A stretch of 64,000 bases of DNA from a bacterium (GTDB lineage Bacteria > SAR324 > XYD2-FULL-50-16): NCBI GenBank assembly GCA_018829445.1, contig JAHJTV010000092.1:1-64000 (forward strand), given 5' to 3'. Made by a program: the position numbers and the translations under genes. The notes under the pieces were generated by a model. It was not told where the DNA came from and made no database searches. It saw only the letters and a program-made list of their open reading frames with translations. This document shows positions 1 through 9,309 of the stretch, piece after piece. Each line of letters begins with the position of its first letter. The first letter of the stretch is position 1.

Positions 1-46
1 ATTGCCTAAATTATTGAAATTATAGGCCATAGAAAGCTGACATGTT

Positions 47-119
47 GTCATTCCGTGCTTGACACGGAATCCATAATTATTTCAAAAATCTGGATGCCGG
101 ATCAAGTCCGGCATGACAG
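47..119. repeat. Intergenic repeat made of two hairpins
   Basis: Two consecutive perfect hairpins: ATTCCGTG (50-57) pairs with CACGGAAT (63-70), and GCCGGA (96-101) pairs with TCCGGC (107-112). The outer ends GTCATTCC and GGCATGAC also look like inverted copies of each other. Related sequences with the GTCATYCC start recur in this window at about 25305, 33611 and 38719, always between genes. I read it as a dispersed intergenic palindrome; its function is unknown. Confidence 0.7.
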
Positions 120-152
120 AGAACCCTATACTCTCAAGTTGGTAATTAACAA

Positions 153-248
153 TTGATTATTAATTATTCACAAAGTGATAGACCTTAACAACTAATTGTT
201 TTTGTAAGATAAATAGTCAACAATTAATTGATAATAATTAATAATCAA
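153..248. repeat. AT-rich inverted repeat upstream of the first gene
   Basis: The 16-base arm at 153-168 (TTGATTATTAATTATT) is exactly repeated in inverted orientation at 233-248, enclosing about 64 AT-rich bases. It could be a small palindromic element or a strong cruciform or hairpin in the 5' region of the operon starting at 363. At 289-304 there is also a short GGGGTTACACCCCC sequence that looks like a decayed copy of the GGCGGGG hairpin family found at 11 and 52 kb. Confidence 0.5.
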
Positions 249-362
249 CGAACTGATTTGCCAATTTTTATTTTTATTTAAGCGCTTTTGGGGTTACACC
301 CCCGCCTGTGTGTATTACACCGCATTGCCCTCAATGGATAATAAAAAGCAACAAGGAAAACG

Positions 363-1814
363 TTGGGATCTAAACTGAAATGGGACGAAACGGCAATTGA
401 TGACTCGTATGTGCAGGTTCTGGATTCTGTTGGCTGGATTCTAGATCAATTGACATTGACGGGATGCAGATCCCTTTTTTTGAATCAGCCCGCATTAAAA
501 CTTTTTATCAATCTGATTGAAAAAATAGAATCCGAATTGCTATTGCAATGGAAGATAAAGCGCGAAAATGGTCTGGAACCTTTGTTTAGCAGGCAGAGGG
601 AGTGGTTAAACCGTGAGCTTCGTAACAGTGAAGGATTTTTATCGACCTGGAGCAGTTTTCGCGGAGCCCTGTGGAATTCAATAGAAGAGATTAACCCCCC
701 TTTGGCGCAGAATCCCTGGAAAGATCTCCTGCTTTTGACGCTTACGGATTTCGAGCGGATGAAGGATTATCTCAGGAAGGAAAACCCCGATTATTCCCGG
801 GAGGTTTTAACTCCTATTTGTGCTCTGTTTGAAAAGTTATATACCCTGTGCCCTCATCATCTGGCACTCAGTTTCTTAAATCTTATTGAGATCGGGACCA
901 ATAGCAGACCGGATCTGCCTCCCATTGGGAATCATGGTCCATCAGAAAAATCGTCCCTGTTTCCTTCCGTCCTGCAGAATGCTTTCTCTGATATTATTGA
1001 AGAAAAAGAGTGGGAAGGAATTGCTCAACGCCTGTTGACCTTTTGGGAATCAAACACAGGTGGTATCTACAGTCTGTTTCCTGCCTGTATCATTAAAAAG
1101 CGGGCAAACGGTCGATTTGCCATCTGCGGCGTTCGCCCCAGCCAGACACAAAGCTTTGAAAAGCTGATAGGCATTGATCTCAATCGGGATCGACTCATCA
1201 AAAATGTAGAGAGTTTCCTCAATGGCGGTTTTGCTCATCATGTCTTGCTTTGGGGGGGAAGGGGCACTGGGAAGTCCAGCAGCGTTCTTGCATTGATGAA
1301 TCGGTATGCGGAAAGGGGATTGCGTTTAATCGAGATTCAACCGGAAGAGATGATTCTGATTCCTGCCATTTCAGAAAAATTGAAAAATAAGCCTGAAAAG
1401 TTTTTGCTCTTTTGTGATGATTTGAGCTTTGATAAAGATAACACGGATTTCAGACATTTGAAATCCATTCTGGAAGGAAGTGTTGTTAATCCCTCAAAGA
1501 ACATCTTGCTGATCGCAACTTCCAACCGTAAAGACCTGGTCGTCAGGGGAGAACTTGATGAACGGTTACCCGAGCAGAAACAGTTGATTGATGAAAAGCG
1601 GGCAATCGATGATCGATTCGGATTGAAATTGTTTTTTGAAGTGCCGGTTTATAAAGATCTCCAAAAGATTCTCTTTGGTTGCGCAGACAGAGCCGGCATC
1701 CAATACCAGACGGAGGACTTGCTGAAATACTTCCGGCAGTTTGCCCAGAGAAACAATCATGATAAACCCTCCGGTCGAACGGTTATCCAGTTTATTAATG
1801 AATGGAGACAATGA
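363..1814 (+). CDS. DUF815-type AAA+ ATPase
   Basis: 483 residues starting at TTG, with an AAGGA ribosome site five bases upstream and no nearer ATG. The C-terminal half is an ATPase of the DUF815 family (AAA+ fold). Walker A GGRGTGKSS lies near residues 297-305 and a Walker B-like LLFCDD near 348-353. It is followed by a segment rich in charged residues with DERLPEQKQ and FGLKL-type sensor motifs. The N-terminal 200 or so residues are helical and lack a recognised motif. The family role is not well established; these are soluble cytoplasmic ATPases. The gene overlaps the next by an ATGA junction, so it heads a translationally coupled run with two exported proteins and a haem-biosynthesis oxidase. 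Family assignment is confident; cellular role is not. Confidence 0.8.
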   Translation: MGSKLKWDETAIDDSYVQVLDSVGWILDQLTLTGCRSLFLNQPALKLFINLIEKIESELLLQWKIKRENGLEPLFSRQREWLNRELRNSEGFLSTWSSFRGALWNSIEEINPPLAQNPWKDLLLLTLTDFERMKDYLRKENPDYSREVLTPICALFEKLYTLCPHHLALSFLNLIEIGTNSRPDLPPIGNHGPSEKSSLFPSVLQNAFSDIIEEKEWEGIAQRLLTFWESNTGGIYSLFPACIIKKRANGRFAICGVRPSQTQSFEKLIGIDLNRDRLIKNVESFLNGGFAHHVLLWGGRGTGKSSSVLALMNRYAERGLRLIEIQPEEMILIPAISEKLKNKPEKFLLFCDDLSFDKDNTDFRHLKSILEGSVVNPSKNILLIATSNRKDLVVRGELDERLPEQKQLIDEKRAIDDRFGLKLFFEVPVYKDLQKILFGCADRAGIQYQTEDLLKYFRQFAQRNNHDKPSGRTVIQFINEWRQ

Positions 1815-2644
1815 GTTGCACGGCTAAAAAGTTATTTCCGCTTTTATTGTTTGTCCTCCTGTCCGTTTCAGCAAAGGGAAACTGGCTGGATTTGGAACCG
1901 GGACTGGAACTTGGTTTTTTTAACGGGTACTGGAATCCGGATGTCGGAGATTCAAGGATAAAAATTCTGCGCATCAACCCAGCCTACTTTGAATTCAAAT
2001 TGTTTAACACTTCAGCCCAGAATGAGGATGTGCTGTTAACAGCCAGACAGTGGAGCCAAAAAGAGCAATTGGTTGCCGTCATCAATGCCAGCATGTATCG
2101 TCAGGATTTTAAGACCAGCGTGTCATATATGCGCACGGAAACACACATCAATAATCCTTACCTGAGTAAAGACAAAACCATTTTAGCCTTCGGCAAAACC
2201 AGACCGGAAGTCCCGGATGTCATGATAATCGATCGTCAGTGCGATTCGTTTGATCAGTGGAAAGGCATCTATACCACTTTTGTACAGAGTATTCGAATGA
2301 TCTCATGCAGGGGGAAGAATGTCTGGAGCCCTCAATCCAAGAAGTCGAGCATTGCTGCAATTGCCGTTGATTCCGGGGGAAACGTTCTCTTTATCCATTC
2401 AAAACTACCCTATTCAACCCATGAATTTATCAACCATCTGATGGTGCTTCCCCTGGAGATCAACAGAGCCATGTATGGTGAAGGCGGCCCAGAAGCGCAG
2501 CTCTATATACAAAGCGGATCGCACGAATATGAATTTACCGGTGTTCTGGAAGAGTCTTCTCCGGGATTTCAAATGAATTTCAAGGCCTCCCCAATCCCTA
2601 ATGTTGTCGGTATATTCAGAAAGCTGCAGCCTGATTCGGAATAA
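1811..2644 (+). CDS. Exported phosphodiester glycosidase-like (NAGPA/DUF2233) protein
   Basis: The preferred start is the ATG at 1811, which overlaps the upstream stop (ATGA) and follows a GGAG; an ATG at 1802 in the same frame is possible. A signal peptide is clear: basic MSCTAKK, a Leu/Val-rich core, then SVSAKG. The mature part resembles the phosphodiester glycosidase family named after the enzyme that uncovers N-acetylglucosamine-1-phosphodiesters. VINASMY is in the place of the family NGGMF motif, and GEGGPEAQLYI is in the place of the DGGPSA motif. In bacteria such proteins are periplasmic or surface enzymes of uncertain substrate. It is followed one base later by a second exported protein, so both may act on the cell envelope. 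The motif matches are approximate. Confidence 0.65.
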   Translation: MSCTAKKLFPLLLFVLLSVSAKGNWLDLEPGLELGFFNGYWNPDVGDSRIKILRINPAYFEFKLFNTSAQNEDVLLTARQWSQKEQLVAVINASMYRQDFKTSVSYMRTETHINNPYLSKDKTILAFGKTRPEVPDVMIIDRQCDSFDQWKGIYTTFVQSIRMISCRGKNVWSPQSKKSSIAAIAVDSGGNVLFIHSKLPYSTHEFINHLMVLPLEINRAMYGEGGPEAQLYIQSGSHEYEFTGVLEESSPGFQMNFKASPIPNVVGIFRKLQPDSE

Positions 2645-2645
2645 T

Positions 2646-4214
2646 ATGCGCTTCCTTTCACTCTTTTTACTGACTTGTCTATTAATCTCTTCAGCAGAAA
2701 AGAGTGTTGCTGATGAGTTTCTTTCTCGCGAGGCTCTATTCGCCCACCAGTATATAAACCAGATTCGAACCAGGGCCGGTTTGCCGATTTTTGGATGGAA
2801 TCCTGTTCTGCAGCAATCGGCTCACAACCATGCAGTGTATATCTCCGGGAATCAGGTCATCACGCATTTTGAAAAGCAGGGCAATCGGTTTTTCACTGGA
2901 GTCCAATCCGGGGACCGCGCCATTGCCCAGGGCTATTATACTCACAGTGTGACTGAGAACTTTTCCTCCGGTCAAAGGGATTCCCTGGAGTCGATCGATG
3001 GTCTGATGAGTGCAATCTATCACCGTTTCGGCTTTTTGGATTTTAGCATGAACGAGATCGGTATTGCCCTGGTTCCTTCAAGGGAGGGATATACCTTTGT
3101 TTATAATATGGGAAACGAGCAGTTGAACCAGACCTGTAAAACGACGACCTTTTCCGGCAATGAGCCCTATTACCAGGATATCTGCCGGGATTCCAGAAAA
3201 ATTTCCGTTGCCACCATTGAACAGGTAAAAAGTAAAACCCTGCAAAACGCACCTTCCATAGTCATCTGGCCACCTGACAGGATGTCTGGCGTTTCACCAG
3301 TATTTTATGAGGAGATTCCTGATCCCTTGCCGAATCAGTCGGTTTCCGGCTATCCGGTTTCCATTCAATTTAATCCGGCCTATTATCAGGATGTCAAGGT
3401 TACTGCATTTACCCTGTACGAATTTAATGGCAGGAGCCAGGCAGAAGTATCACCGGTATATCTGCTTCACAGCCGAAATGATCCCAATCGGAAATTTGAG
3501 GAAAACCAGTACGCCCTTTTTCCTTTGCATCGACTGCAATGGGGAAAGCACTATCAGGCTGAGGTTCAGTTTGATCATCAGCGCCACAAAAAAAAGATTA
3601 CCTGGCGTTTTTTTACAAAAGAGATGCTTCATCCATTGTTTGAGATTTCCGCGCAAAGTGAATTGCTGGCGGTAAAACCGGGGAAAACCTATGCAGTCCA
3701 TATCAGACCGGAATTTGGACTGCCTTATATCAGGGATCTACAATGGGAAGCTCCGGTGTCGGTTCAGGTCGATGTCAAATGGGAGGACAAGAATACCATT
3801 TTACTCAATCTGTCAGGGGAAAGCTGCCAGGCCGTTCGCTTTATTGTTGAACGCAATCGCTATTTTCAGGTTCAGATAGACCAGCAGGACAATCTGAACC
3901 CGGAACATCAGTATTCTCAAAAAAAATCTGCACTATCATGCCTTCGTGATCAAAACGGGGAAAAGGAAGGCTTTCTTATCGATGGAAAAGGTGAAATACT
4001 GAATCTTCTATCCGGGAGAGAGTATTGGGTTGAGGTCAATTCGCCAAACGATGAGACGGCTGGAATCCGTTTGCACTATCCCGAAAAAATGCAGGTTGAG
4101 ATCAAGCATCTGACACGGAATGTCATAAAAATTAAACTGTCAGGGGCTCCCGGCCAAAGGGCGGACTTTCTTCTGCAAAACAACAGATCTTTTCAAGTCA
4201 TGCTGGTAGAATAA
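2646..4214 (+). CDS. Exported CAP-domain protein with two C-terminal beta repeats
   Basis: The start at ATG 2646 gives a proper signal peptide (MRFLSLFLLTCLLISSA); the frame is open upstream to 2601, but that would bury it. Residues of roughly 30-150 form a CAP/SCP-PR1 domain (YkwD-like): HQYINQIRTRAGL, then SAHNHAVYI and a following His-containing ITHFE segment, and later the SVTENF pair. The remaining 370 residues are probably beta-rich. Near the C-terminus two similar modules appear, one ending SCQAVRFIVERNRYFQVQI and the other GQRADFLLQNNRSFQVML, which look like a duplicated domain. Bacterial CAP proteins are exported, with functions in envelope or spore biology in some species; no enzymatic activity can be assigned. 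The gene ends in a TAATG overlap with hemG. Confidence 0.75.
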   Translation: MRFLSLFLLTCLLISSAEKSVADEFLSREALFAHQYINQIRTRAGLPIFGWNPVLQQSAHNHAVYISGNQVITHFEKQGNRFFTGVQSGDRAIAQGYYTHSVTENFSSGQRDSLESIDGLMSAIYHRFGFLDFSMNEIGIALVPSREGYTFVYNMGNEQLNQTCKTTTFSGNEPYYQDICRDSRKISVATIEQVKSKTLQNAPSIVIWPPDRMSGVSPVFYEEIPDPLPNQSVSGYPVSIQFNPAYYQDVKVTAFTLYEFNGRSQAEVSPVYLLHSRNDPNRKFEENQYALFPLHRLQWGKHYQAEVQFDHQRHKKKITWRFFTKEMLHPLFEISAQSELLAVKPGKTYAVHIRPEFGLPYIRDLQWEAPVSVQVDVKWEDKNTILLNLSGESCQAVRFIVERNRYFQVQIDQQDNLNPEHQYSQKKSALSCLRDQNGEKEGFLIDGKGEILNLLSGREYWVEVNSPNDETAGIRLHYPEKMQVEIKHLTRNVIKIKLSGAPGQRADFLLQNNRSFQVMLVE

Positions 4215-5587
4215 TGAATGAACAAATCTTTGATGTTGTGATTGTCGGTGGAGGACTCTCCGGATTGTCCACGGCTCATTTCCTTAAAAAGCAGGCTCCC
4301 GGAAAAAACATCTTGATTCTGGAAAAGGACTCGCGAGTGGGTGGTGCGATCCGCAGTATGAATGAGCAAGGCTTTCTCGCGGAATGGGGACCTCACGGTT
4401 TTCTGGACAATGTGGCTGAAAGTCGGGAATTGCTGTCTGATCTGGCTGTCACCGACAGTATTCAACAGGCACCCTTAAAACAGTTTGTTCGCTATATCTG
4501 TCTGGGAGGGAAATTGGTACAACTTCCCCAAACCCCACCAGCGATTATCAAAAGCAATATTATCCCTTTCACTTCAAAGCTGCGAGTTCTGGCAGACCTG
4601 ATTCGTAAACCGAAGCAGGAGGAACAGACTGTTGCCGATTGGGCTACCCATCGATTTGGAAAAGCAGTTCTCCCTATTGTCGATATCGTGTTTACCGGAA
4701 CCTATGCCGGGAATATTGATACTCTGAGCATTGACGCGGCCATGCCCGGTTTGAGACGGCTGGAGAAGGAATATGGGTCTGTACTCAAAGGTGCTATCAA
4801 AACGCAACGACAAAAAAAGAATACATCCGGACTGCCGTCCATGGTCAGTTTTAAAAATGGCATGGAGCATTTGATCACCATGATGTCCGAATCGGCCAAT
4901 ATTCGAATGAACTCCCCGGTGGAATCGATTACTAAACAAGCTGATTACTGGACCATTCAAACGGGTCAATCCGAAATTAAAAGCAAACAACTTGTGCTTT
5001 CCACCCATATCAATCAGGCGCTTGCTCTGCTGGGCGGATTGGCCAAGCCGCCCCGGAAATCGGTGAATGAAGCCGTGGTTTACAACGTGGTTTTCGGATT
5101 CGACAGTGAGGTTAAAATTCCCTTTGGGTTTGGTTATCTGGCTCCTAAAAGTGAAAAACGGTTTGCCCTGGGTACTCTGTTTTCGATTCATATGTTTCCG
5201 GGTCGGGCTCCGGAAGGGATGAATATCGTAGAAGTTCTGGTTGGCGGGGCCAGAAATCCAGAATTTCTGTCTTTGGGTGATGATGATCTGATGCGAAGAG
5301 CCTTAAATGATATCGGCGCATTGATAGAATTAAAAAATCCTCCGGTTTTTAAAAAAATTATCAAACCGAAGGTAGGGATTCCCCAACTGGAGTTGGGACA
5401 CCTGCAATTTCTGGAATACAGAGACAAACTACAGAATCAATACCGGGGATTATCCATCAATGGTTTCGGTTGGGAGGGTATTGGTATGAATGAAATGATT
5501 AAACAGGCCAAGGAAACAGCCAATAACCTGATTTCAGATTCAAATACTCCAAAAAGTCCTGCCCAAGCCAAGGGGATTTATTTCTGA
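4214..5587 (+). CDS. hemG: Protoporphyrinogen oxidase (FAD-dependent)
   Basis: 457 residues with an N-terminal FAD dinucleotide-binding motif VGGGLSG at 11-17 and an acidic strand end ILEKDSRVGGAIRS near 37-50. This is the classic start of the oxygen-dependent HemG/HemY family, which oxidises protoporphyrinogen IX (or coproporphyrinogen III in related enzymes) to the porphyrin late in haem synthesis. EWGPHGFLDN near 57-66 and the C-terminal GLSINGFGWEGIGMNE segment are also typical. It acts at the inner face of the cytoplasmic membrane. The start ATG overlaps the CAP gene stop by one base, so it is the last gene of a coupled four-gene run. No other haem gene is adjacent, which is unusual company for this enzyme. 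Whether the substrate is proto- or coproporphyrinogen cannot be decided here. Confidence 0.88.
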   Translation: MNEQIFDVVIVGGGLSGLSTAHFLKKQAPGKNILILEKDSRVGGAIRSMNEQGFLAEWGPHGFLDNVAESRELLSDLAVTDSIQQAPLKQFVRYICLGGKLVQLPQTPPAIIKSNIIPFTSKLRVLADLIRKPKQEEQTVADWATHRFGKAVLPIVDIVFTGTYAGNIDTLSIDAAMPGLRRLEKEYGSVLKGAIKTQRQKKNTSGLPSMVSFKNGMEHLITMMSESANIRMNSPVESITKQADYWTIQTGQSEIKSKQLVLSTHINQALALLGGLAKPPRKSVNEAVVYNVVFGFDSEVKIPFGFGYLAPKSEKRFALGTLFSIHMFPGRAPEGMNIVEVLVGGARNPEFLSLGDDDLMRRALNDIGALIELKNPPVFKKIIKPKVGIPQLELGHLQFLEYRDKLQNQYRGLSINGFGWEGIGMNEMIKQAKETANNLISDSNTPKSPAQAKGIYF

Positions 5588-5816
5588 CAAGTAGTGATTT
5601 TTGTTTTGATCTGGGCTTGACTTAAGCAAAATCAATATACCGGCGTGTCGGCTTAATTTTCGGTTGACGTTATTCCGAAATGAAAGGTACTGATTAAGAA
5701 TGCCTTGAATTAATATAAAGCCATTATATAGTTGCTGGTTTATCCGACGGGTCGATTTAAGTAAAGGGCACAGGGCAGTTTTAATAAGCAATCATGTCAT
5801 TCCGGGGAATATAGAC
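5588..5816. other. Non-coding stretch between hemG and its terminator
   Basis: About 230 bases without a convincing gene. A GTCATTCCGGGGAAT sequence near 5795-5809 resembles the start of the dispersed two-hairpin repeat seen at 47-119. No promoter for yajC could be picked with confidence. Confidence 0.4.
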
Positions 5817-5843
5817 ACTCGCTTTATAGCGAGTTTTTTTTTT
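5817..5843 (+). terminator. Intrinsic terminator between hemG and yajC
   Basis: Seven-base perfect stem ACTCGCT (5817-5823) / AGCGAGT (5828-5834), a four-base loop, then an uninterrupted run of T. This is a textbook rho-independent terminator. It separates the hemG run from the yajC-secDF-argS run and implies a new promoter between 5844 and 5918. Confidence 0.85.
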
Positions 5844-5918
5844 CAACGGCATGAAACGACAGTACTAAGCTATTGTTACGTACTTTATCTTAAAAATCTG
5901 ATTTTCTGGAGCAATACC

Positions 5919-6290
5919 ATGTTTTCTTTGATTCCCGATCTTTATGCCATGTCACCACAATCCGGTGGTGGCGGTACTGGAATGATGGGACAGATTATTC
6001 TGTTCGGTTCGATCTTCCTGATCTTCTTTCTCTTGGTGATTCGTCCTCAACAGAAAAAAGTTAAAAAACATCAGCAAATGATTACAGAATTGAAAAAAGG
6101 AGATCAAATTGTTACTTCTTCCGGAATCTACGGCAAGATAAACAAATATTTTGATGATAAAGACTATATGCTGGTTGAGATAGCTGACAAGACCATTATT
6201 AAGCTGCAAAAAAGTCAAGTGGCAAATGTTGTTCAAAGTAAACCTGTTAAAGAGATCGAAACCGAAAATAACACATCAGAGACGAAGTAA
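5919..6290 (+). CDS. yajC: Sec translocon accessory subunit YajC
   Basis: 123 residues. After a short Gly-rich N-terminus there is one membrane segment (IILFGSIFLIFFLLVI, about 26-41), immediately followed by RPQQKKVKKHQQMI and LKKGDQIVTSSGIYGKI, the hallmark of YajC. YajC is an inner-membrane partner of SecDF and YidC, binding the SecYEG channel. A GGAG lies eight bases before the ATG. The stop overlaps the secD start (TAATG), so yajC, secD and secF are translationally coupled, the standard order in proteobacteria. Confidence 0.95.
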   Translation: MFSLIPDLYAMSPQSGGGGTGMMGQIILFGSIFLIFFLLVIRPQQKKVKKHQQMITELKKGDQIVTSSGIYGKINKYFDDKDYMLVEIADKTIIKLQKSQVANVVQSKPVKEIETENNTSETK

Positions 6291-8314
6291 TGAAAATACC
6301 TTGGAAAGGACTGGCTATTCTGGCTGTGTTAGTTGCTGCCATTGTGTTTGATATCCCAACGGTGTTAACTTTCATGCCTAAAGAAGAGGCTGTAAAAATT
6401 AAGGAAACCGAGCAGCAGTTTGAAAGAATTAAGCTGCTGTATAGACCCCTGAAGGATATTAATCTTACGGTTGTTGACATCAAGAATAACCGGCTGCAGT
6501 TGATGACGGAGGATGCATTCGAGTACCCCATGGATCATCCCATTTTGGAAAAAATACTTGAGAACAATTTCAGGTATGAAAAAGATGAAACGGGGGCTTA
6601 TCTCTATCTCAAAAAAAACGCGGACAAAACGGTGTTTCTTTCTCACATTGCCGACAAACTGAATGGTCTGTTTACCAATGTCAGGAAAATTGAAACTGTC
6701 AGTCTTTCCGATGACAAACGCAGTATCGTTTTTGAGGTGTCCGAGGGAAAACGCTTGTCACCGCAGGGAGAGCCGCTTTTGACTTTTCTGGATGATAAAC
6801 TGGAGGTCTCCTTTAAGGATCAGGAACATACTTATGTTACCCGTCCCAAACAGATGGACAACGTTATCAGCCTGGGTCTGGATCTGCAGGGTGGGATGTA
6901 CCAGGATATCGGTGTTGAAGTGGAACAGGTCATCATTTCCATTCTTGATCGCATGGCCGAAGAGCTTGAAGATAATCTGATCGAAGATGCCATTAACTAT
7001 GTCAGTGTTGAAAGAATCAGCGACAATCAAATCGAAATCCTGTTGGAAGAGGATGAAACATTTGCATTGAAGGGTGACGACTATGAACGTCTTCTGGGTC
7101 AAACCTATGAAACCTTAAAAACAGAAGAGGGTTACCTGCTTACTTTGAAAGAAGATGAAATCACCCGTATCAAAAAGAAATCCATTGAGCAGGCCCTTGA
7201 AACAATCCGTAACCGGATTGACCAATTGGGCGTAAAAGAACCGTCCATTCAGTTGCGAGGAGACGATTCCATTATCATCCAGCTGCCGGGATTGAAAGAC
7301 CCCGATCAGGCCAGAAGAGTTATTGGAACAACAGCGGTCTTGGAGTTCAAACTGGTGGCCAATGAAGGCTCCATGGATAACCCCGGTAAGGATAACGAGG
7401 TTCTTTTTGAAGAGATCCGAGATCCCCTCACCAAAGAGGTGATCTCCACACGACCCTATCTGCTGGAAAAGAAGGTTTTACTCCAGGGTGATCGCATCAG
7501 AAATAGCCGTGTCTCATTTTCTCAAACAGGTCAGGCTTCTGTAGGCTTATCACTGGATGACAAAGGGAAACGGACATTTGCCGATATTACCAGGAATAAT
7601 ACCGGACGTTTGCTGGCCATTGTACTCGATGGCAAGGTTCAATCCGCTCCCAGAATCAATGAAGAGATTGCAGGCGGGGAAGCCGTCATAACCGGTAGCT
7701 TTTCACCGGAAGAGGCTGCAGAATTGGCACTCGTATTGAGATCCGGCGCGTTGCCGGCTCCGATTAAGATCAATGAAGAGAGGACCATAGGACCGTCACT
7801 TGGAAAAGACTCAATCAATAAGTCTTTGGTTGCGCTTTGTATCGGATTTGTTGCCGTCATGGTTTTTATGGTTGTATACTATCAAGTTGCCGGTATTTTT
7901 GCAGTTTTGGCACTCCTGTTTAATTTATCACTGATTGCCGCTGCGCTTGCCTATTTTCAGGCAACACTGACACTGCCCGGTATGGCTGGGATTATCCTGA
8001 CCATCGGGATGGCGGTTGATGCCAACGTCCTCATATTTGAAAGAATACGGGAGGAGATCGGTAGGGGAAGCCCAATTAGAACAGCCGTGTCAACCGGCTT
8101 TAATAAAGCAACCATTACCATTTTAGATTCTAATATAACAACAATTCTGGCTGCCGTTGTACTCTTTCAATTTGGTACAGGTGCAATCAAGGGATTTGCA
8201 GTTACCCTGTCCATTGGAATCGTAGCCAGTATGTTTACCAGTATAATCGTTGGTCGGGCATTATTTGAGCTTGTTTACCTGAGGAGACAGAGACTTGAGA
8301 AAATATCAATATAG
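6290..8314 (+). CDS. secD: Protein translocase subunit SecD
   Basis: 674 residues. An N-terminal membrane anchor (about 8-30) is followed by a long periplasmic domain containing SLGLDLQGG near residues 195-203, the conserved SecD D1 motif. A repeated P1-type segment RNRIDQLGVKEPSIQ follows near 306, then five C-terminal membrane helices, with TIGMAVDANVLIFERIREE near 570-588 carrying the conserved Asp of helix 4. SecD with SecF uses the proton motive force to pull exported proteins out of SecYEG. The periplasmic part holds an extra acidic segment (about 30-185) before the DLQGG motif, making it longer than the 615-residue E. coli protein. It is followed by secF after eight bases. Confidence 0.95.
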   Translation: MKIPWKGLAILAVLVAAIVFDIPTVLTFMPKEEAVKIKETEQQFERIKLLYRPLKDINLTVVDIKNNRLQLMTEDAFEYPMDHPILEKILENNFRYEKDETGAYLYLKKNADKTVFLSHIADKLNGLFTNVRKIETVSLSDDKRSIVFEVSEGKRLSPQGEPLLTFLDDKLEVSFKDQEHTYVTRPKQMDNVISLGLDLQGGMYQDIGVEVEQVIISILDRMAEELEDNLIEDAINYVSVERISDNQIEILLEEDETFALKGDDYERLLGQTYETLKTEEGYLLTLKEDEITRIKKKSIEQALETIRNRIDQLGVKEPSIQLRGDDSIIIQLPGLKDPDQARRVIGTTAVLEFKLVANEGSMDNPGKDNEVLFEEIRDPLTKEVISTRPYLLEKKVLLQGDRIRNSRVSFSQTGQASVGLSLDDKGKRTFADITRNNTGRLLAIVLDGKVQSAPRINEEIAGGEAVITGSFSPEEAAELALVLRSGALPAPIKINEERTIGPSLGKDSINKSLVALCIGFVAVMVFMVVYYQVAGIFAVLALLFNLSLIAAALAYFQATLTLPGMAGIILTIGMAVDANVLIFERIREEIGRGSPIRTAVSTGFNKATITILDSNITTILAAVVLFQFGTGAIKGFAVTLSIGIVASMFTSIIVGRALFELVYLRRQRLEKISI

Positions 8315-8322
8315 GTTGAACC

Positions 8323-9303
8323 ATGAGGATATTTAAGACTACTCCCAATTGGAATTTTCTTGGGAGAAAAAAAATCGCTTTAGCAATTTCCACTGTGTTT
8401 CTATTGGCAAGTCTGGGTGGTTTGATCGCAAAAGGACTGACATATGGTATCGACTTCAGGGGGGGTACCCTGATTCAGATTAAATTTCTAGAGAAGCCCC
8501 AGTTGGAATCCATCCGTGAACTTTTCCAGGATGAAATCAAAACGGCAGTTAACATCACCACCTTTGGTCAGGCAGAAGACAATGAAGTGATTGTCACCCT
8601 GTCCCTTGATGCCATTAAAGGCAGGGCGGGTCAGTTAACAGACATGATCAGCAAGATCCTGGAAAAACGATTCCAGTCATTTGACATCCGACGCGTGGAA
8701 ACGGTTGGTCCTAAGGTAGGAGATCAGTTAAAAACAAAGGCTATTCAGGCTGCATTTTTTGTTCTTATCGGTATTCTGGCATACATTGGGTTCCGCTTCA
8801 AGGTGCGCTATGGTGTGGCGGCTGTTGTGGCACTGTTTCATGATGTTCTGATTACCCTTGGAATATTTGTCTTCCTGGAAAAGGAATTTACCCTGACCAT
8901 TGTGGCCGCGGTGCTGACCATAATCGGGTATTCATTGAATGATACCATCGTAGTCTTCGACCGGGTGCGGGAAAATGTTGCCAGATTTCCCAAAAGGCCC
9001 ATGGAAGAGGTGATCAACATCAGCGTTAATGAGAGCTTGAGCCGGACTATTTTGACATCGGTCACGACCTTCCTGGTTGTATTCGCTCTCTATACCCTCG
9101 GTGGCGAAATCATTCATGATTTCTGTTTTGCCATGCTGATTGGATTGTTAGTGGGTACCTATTCTTCCGTATTTGTCGCCAGCCCGGTTGTTCTGTATTT
9201 TGACCCGGCATCTCTGGCCAGGAACAAGACCTACCTGCGGTTGGAAAAGGCAGTTCAAGGATTCAGATCCCCTTTTTCCAAATCAAAGAAAAAAAAGGCG
9301 TAA
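8323..9303 (+). CDS. secF: Protein translocase subunit SecF
   Basis: 326 residues. The N-terminal FLGRKKIALAISTVFLL is the family opening, followed by GIDFRGGTLIQI near residues 43-54 (the SecF equivalent of the SecD DLQGG motif), a periplasmic domain, and five further membrane helices. YSLNDTIVVFDRVREN near 206-221 is the conserved helix-4 signature. It forms the SecDF complex with the preceding product. The AGGTTG before the ATG is a usable ribosome site. The C-terminal tail is very Lys-rich (KSKKKKA). It is followed by argS after six bases, suggesting co-transcription of a translation gene with the export genes. Confidence 0.95.
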   Translation: MRIFKTTPNWNFLGRKKIALAISTVFLLASLGGLIAKGLTYGIDFRGGTLIQIKFLEKPQLESIRELFQDEIKTAVNITTFGQAEDNEVIVTLSLDAIKGRAGQLTDMISKILEKRFQSFDIRRVETVGPKVGDQLKTKAIQAAFFVLIGILAYIGFRFKVRYGVAAVVALFHDVLITLGIFVFLEKEFTLTIVAAVLTIIGYSLNDTIVVFDRVRENVARFPKRPMEEVINISVNESLSRTILTSVTTFLVVFALYTLGGEIIHDFCFAMLIGLLVGTYSSVFVASPVVLYFDPASLARNKTYLRLEKAVQGFRSPFSKSKKKKA

Positions 9304-9309
9304 CAGACC

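Noticed and set aside
4574-5191. 205-residue minus-strand frame inside hemG
   Set aside because: Antisense to a well-supported FAD oxidase gene with no independent evidence.
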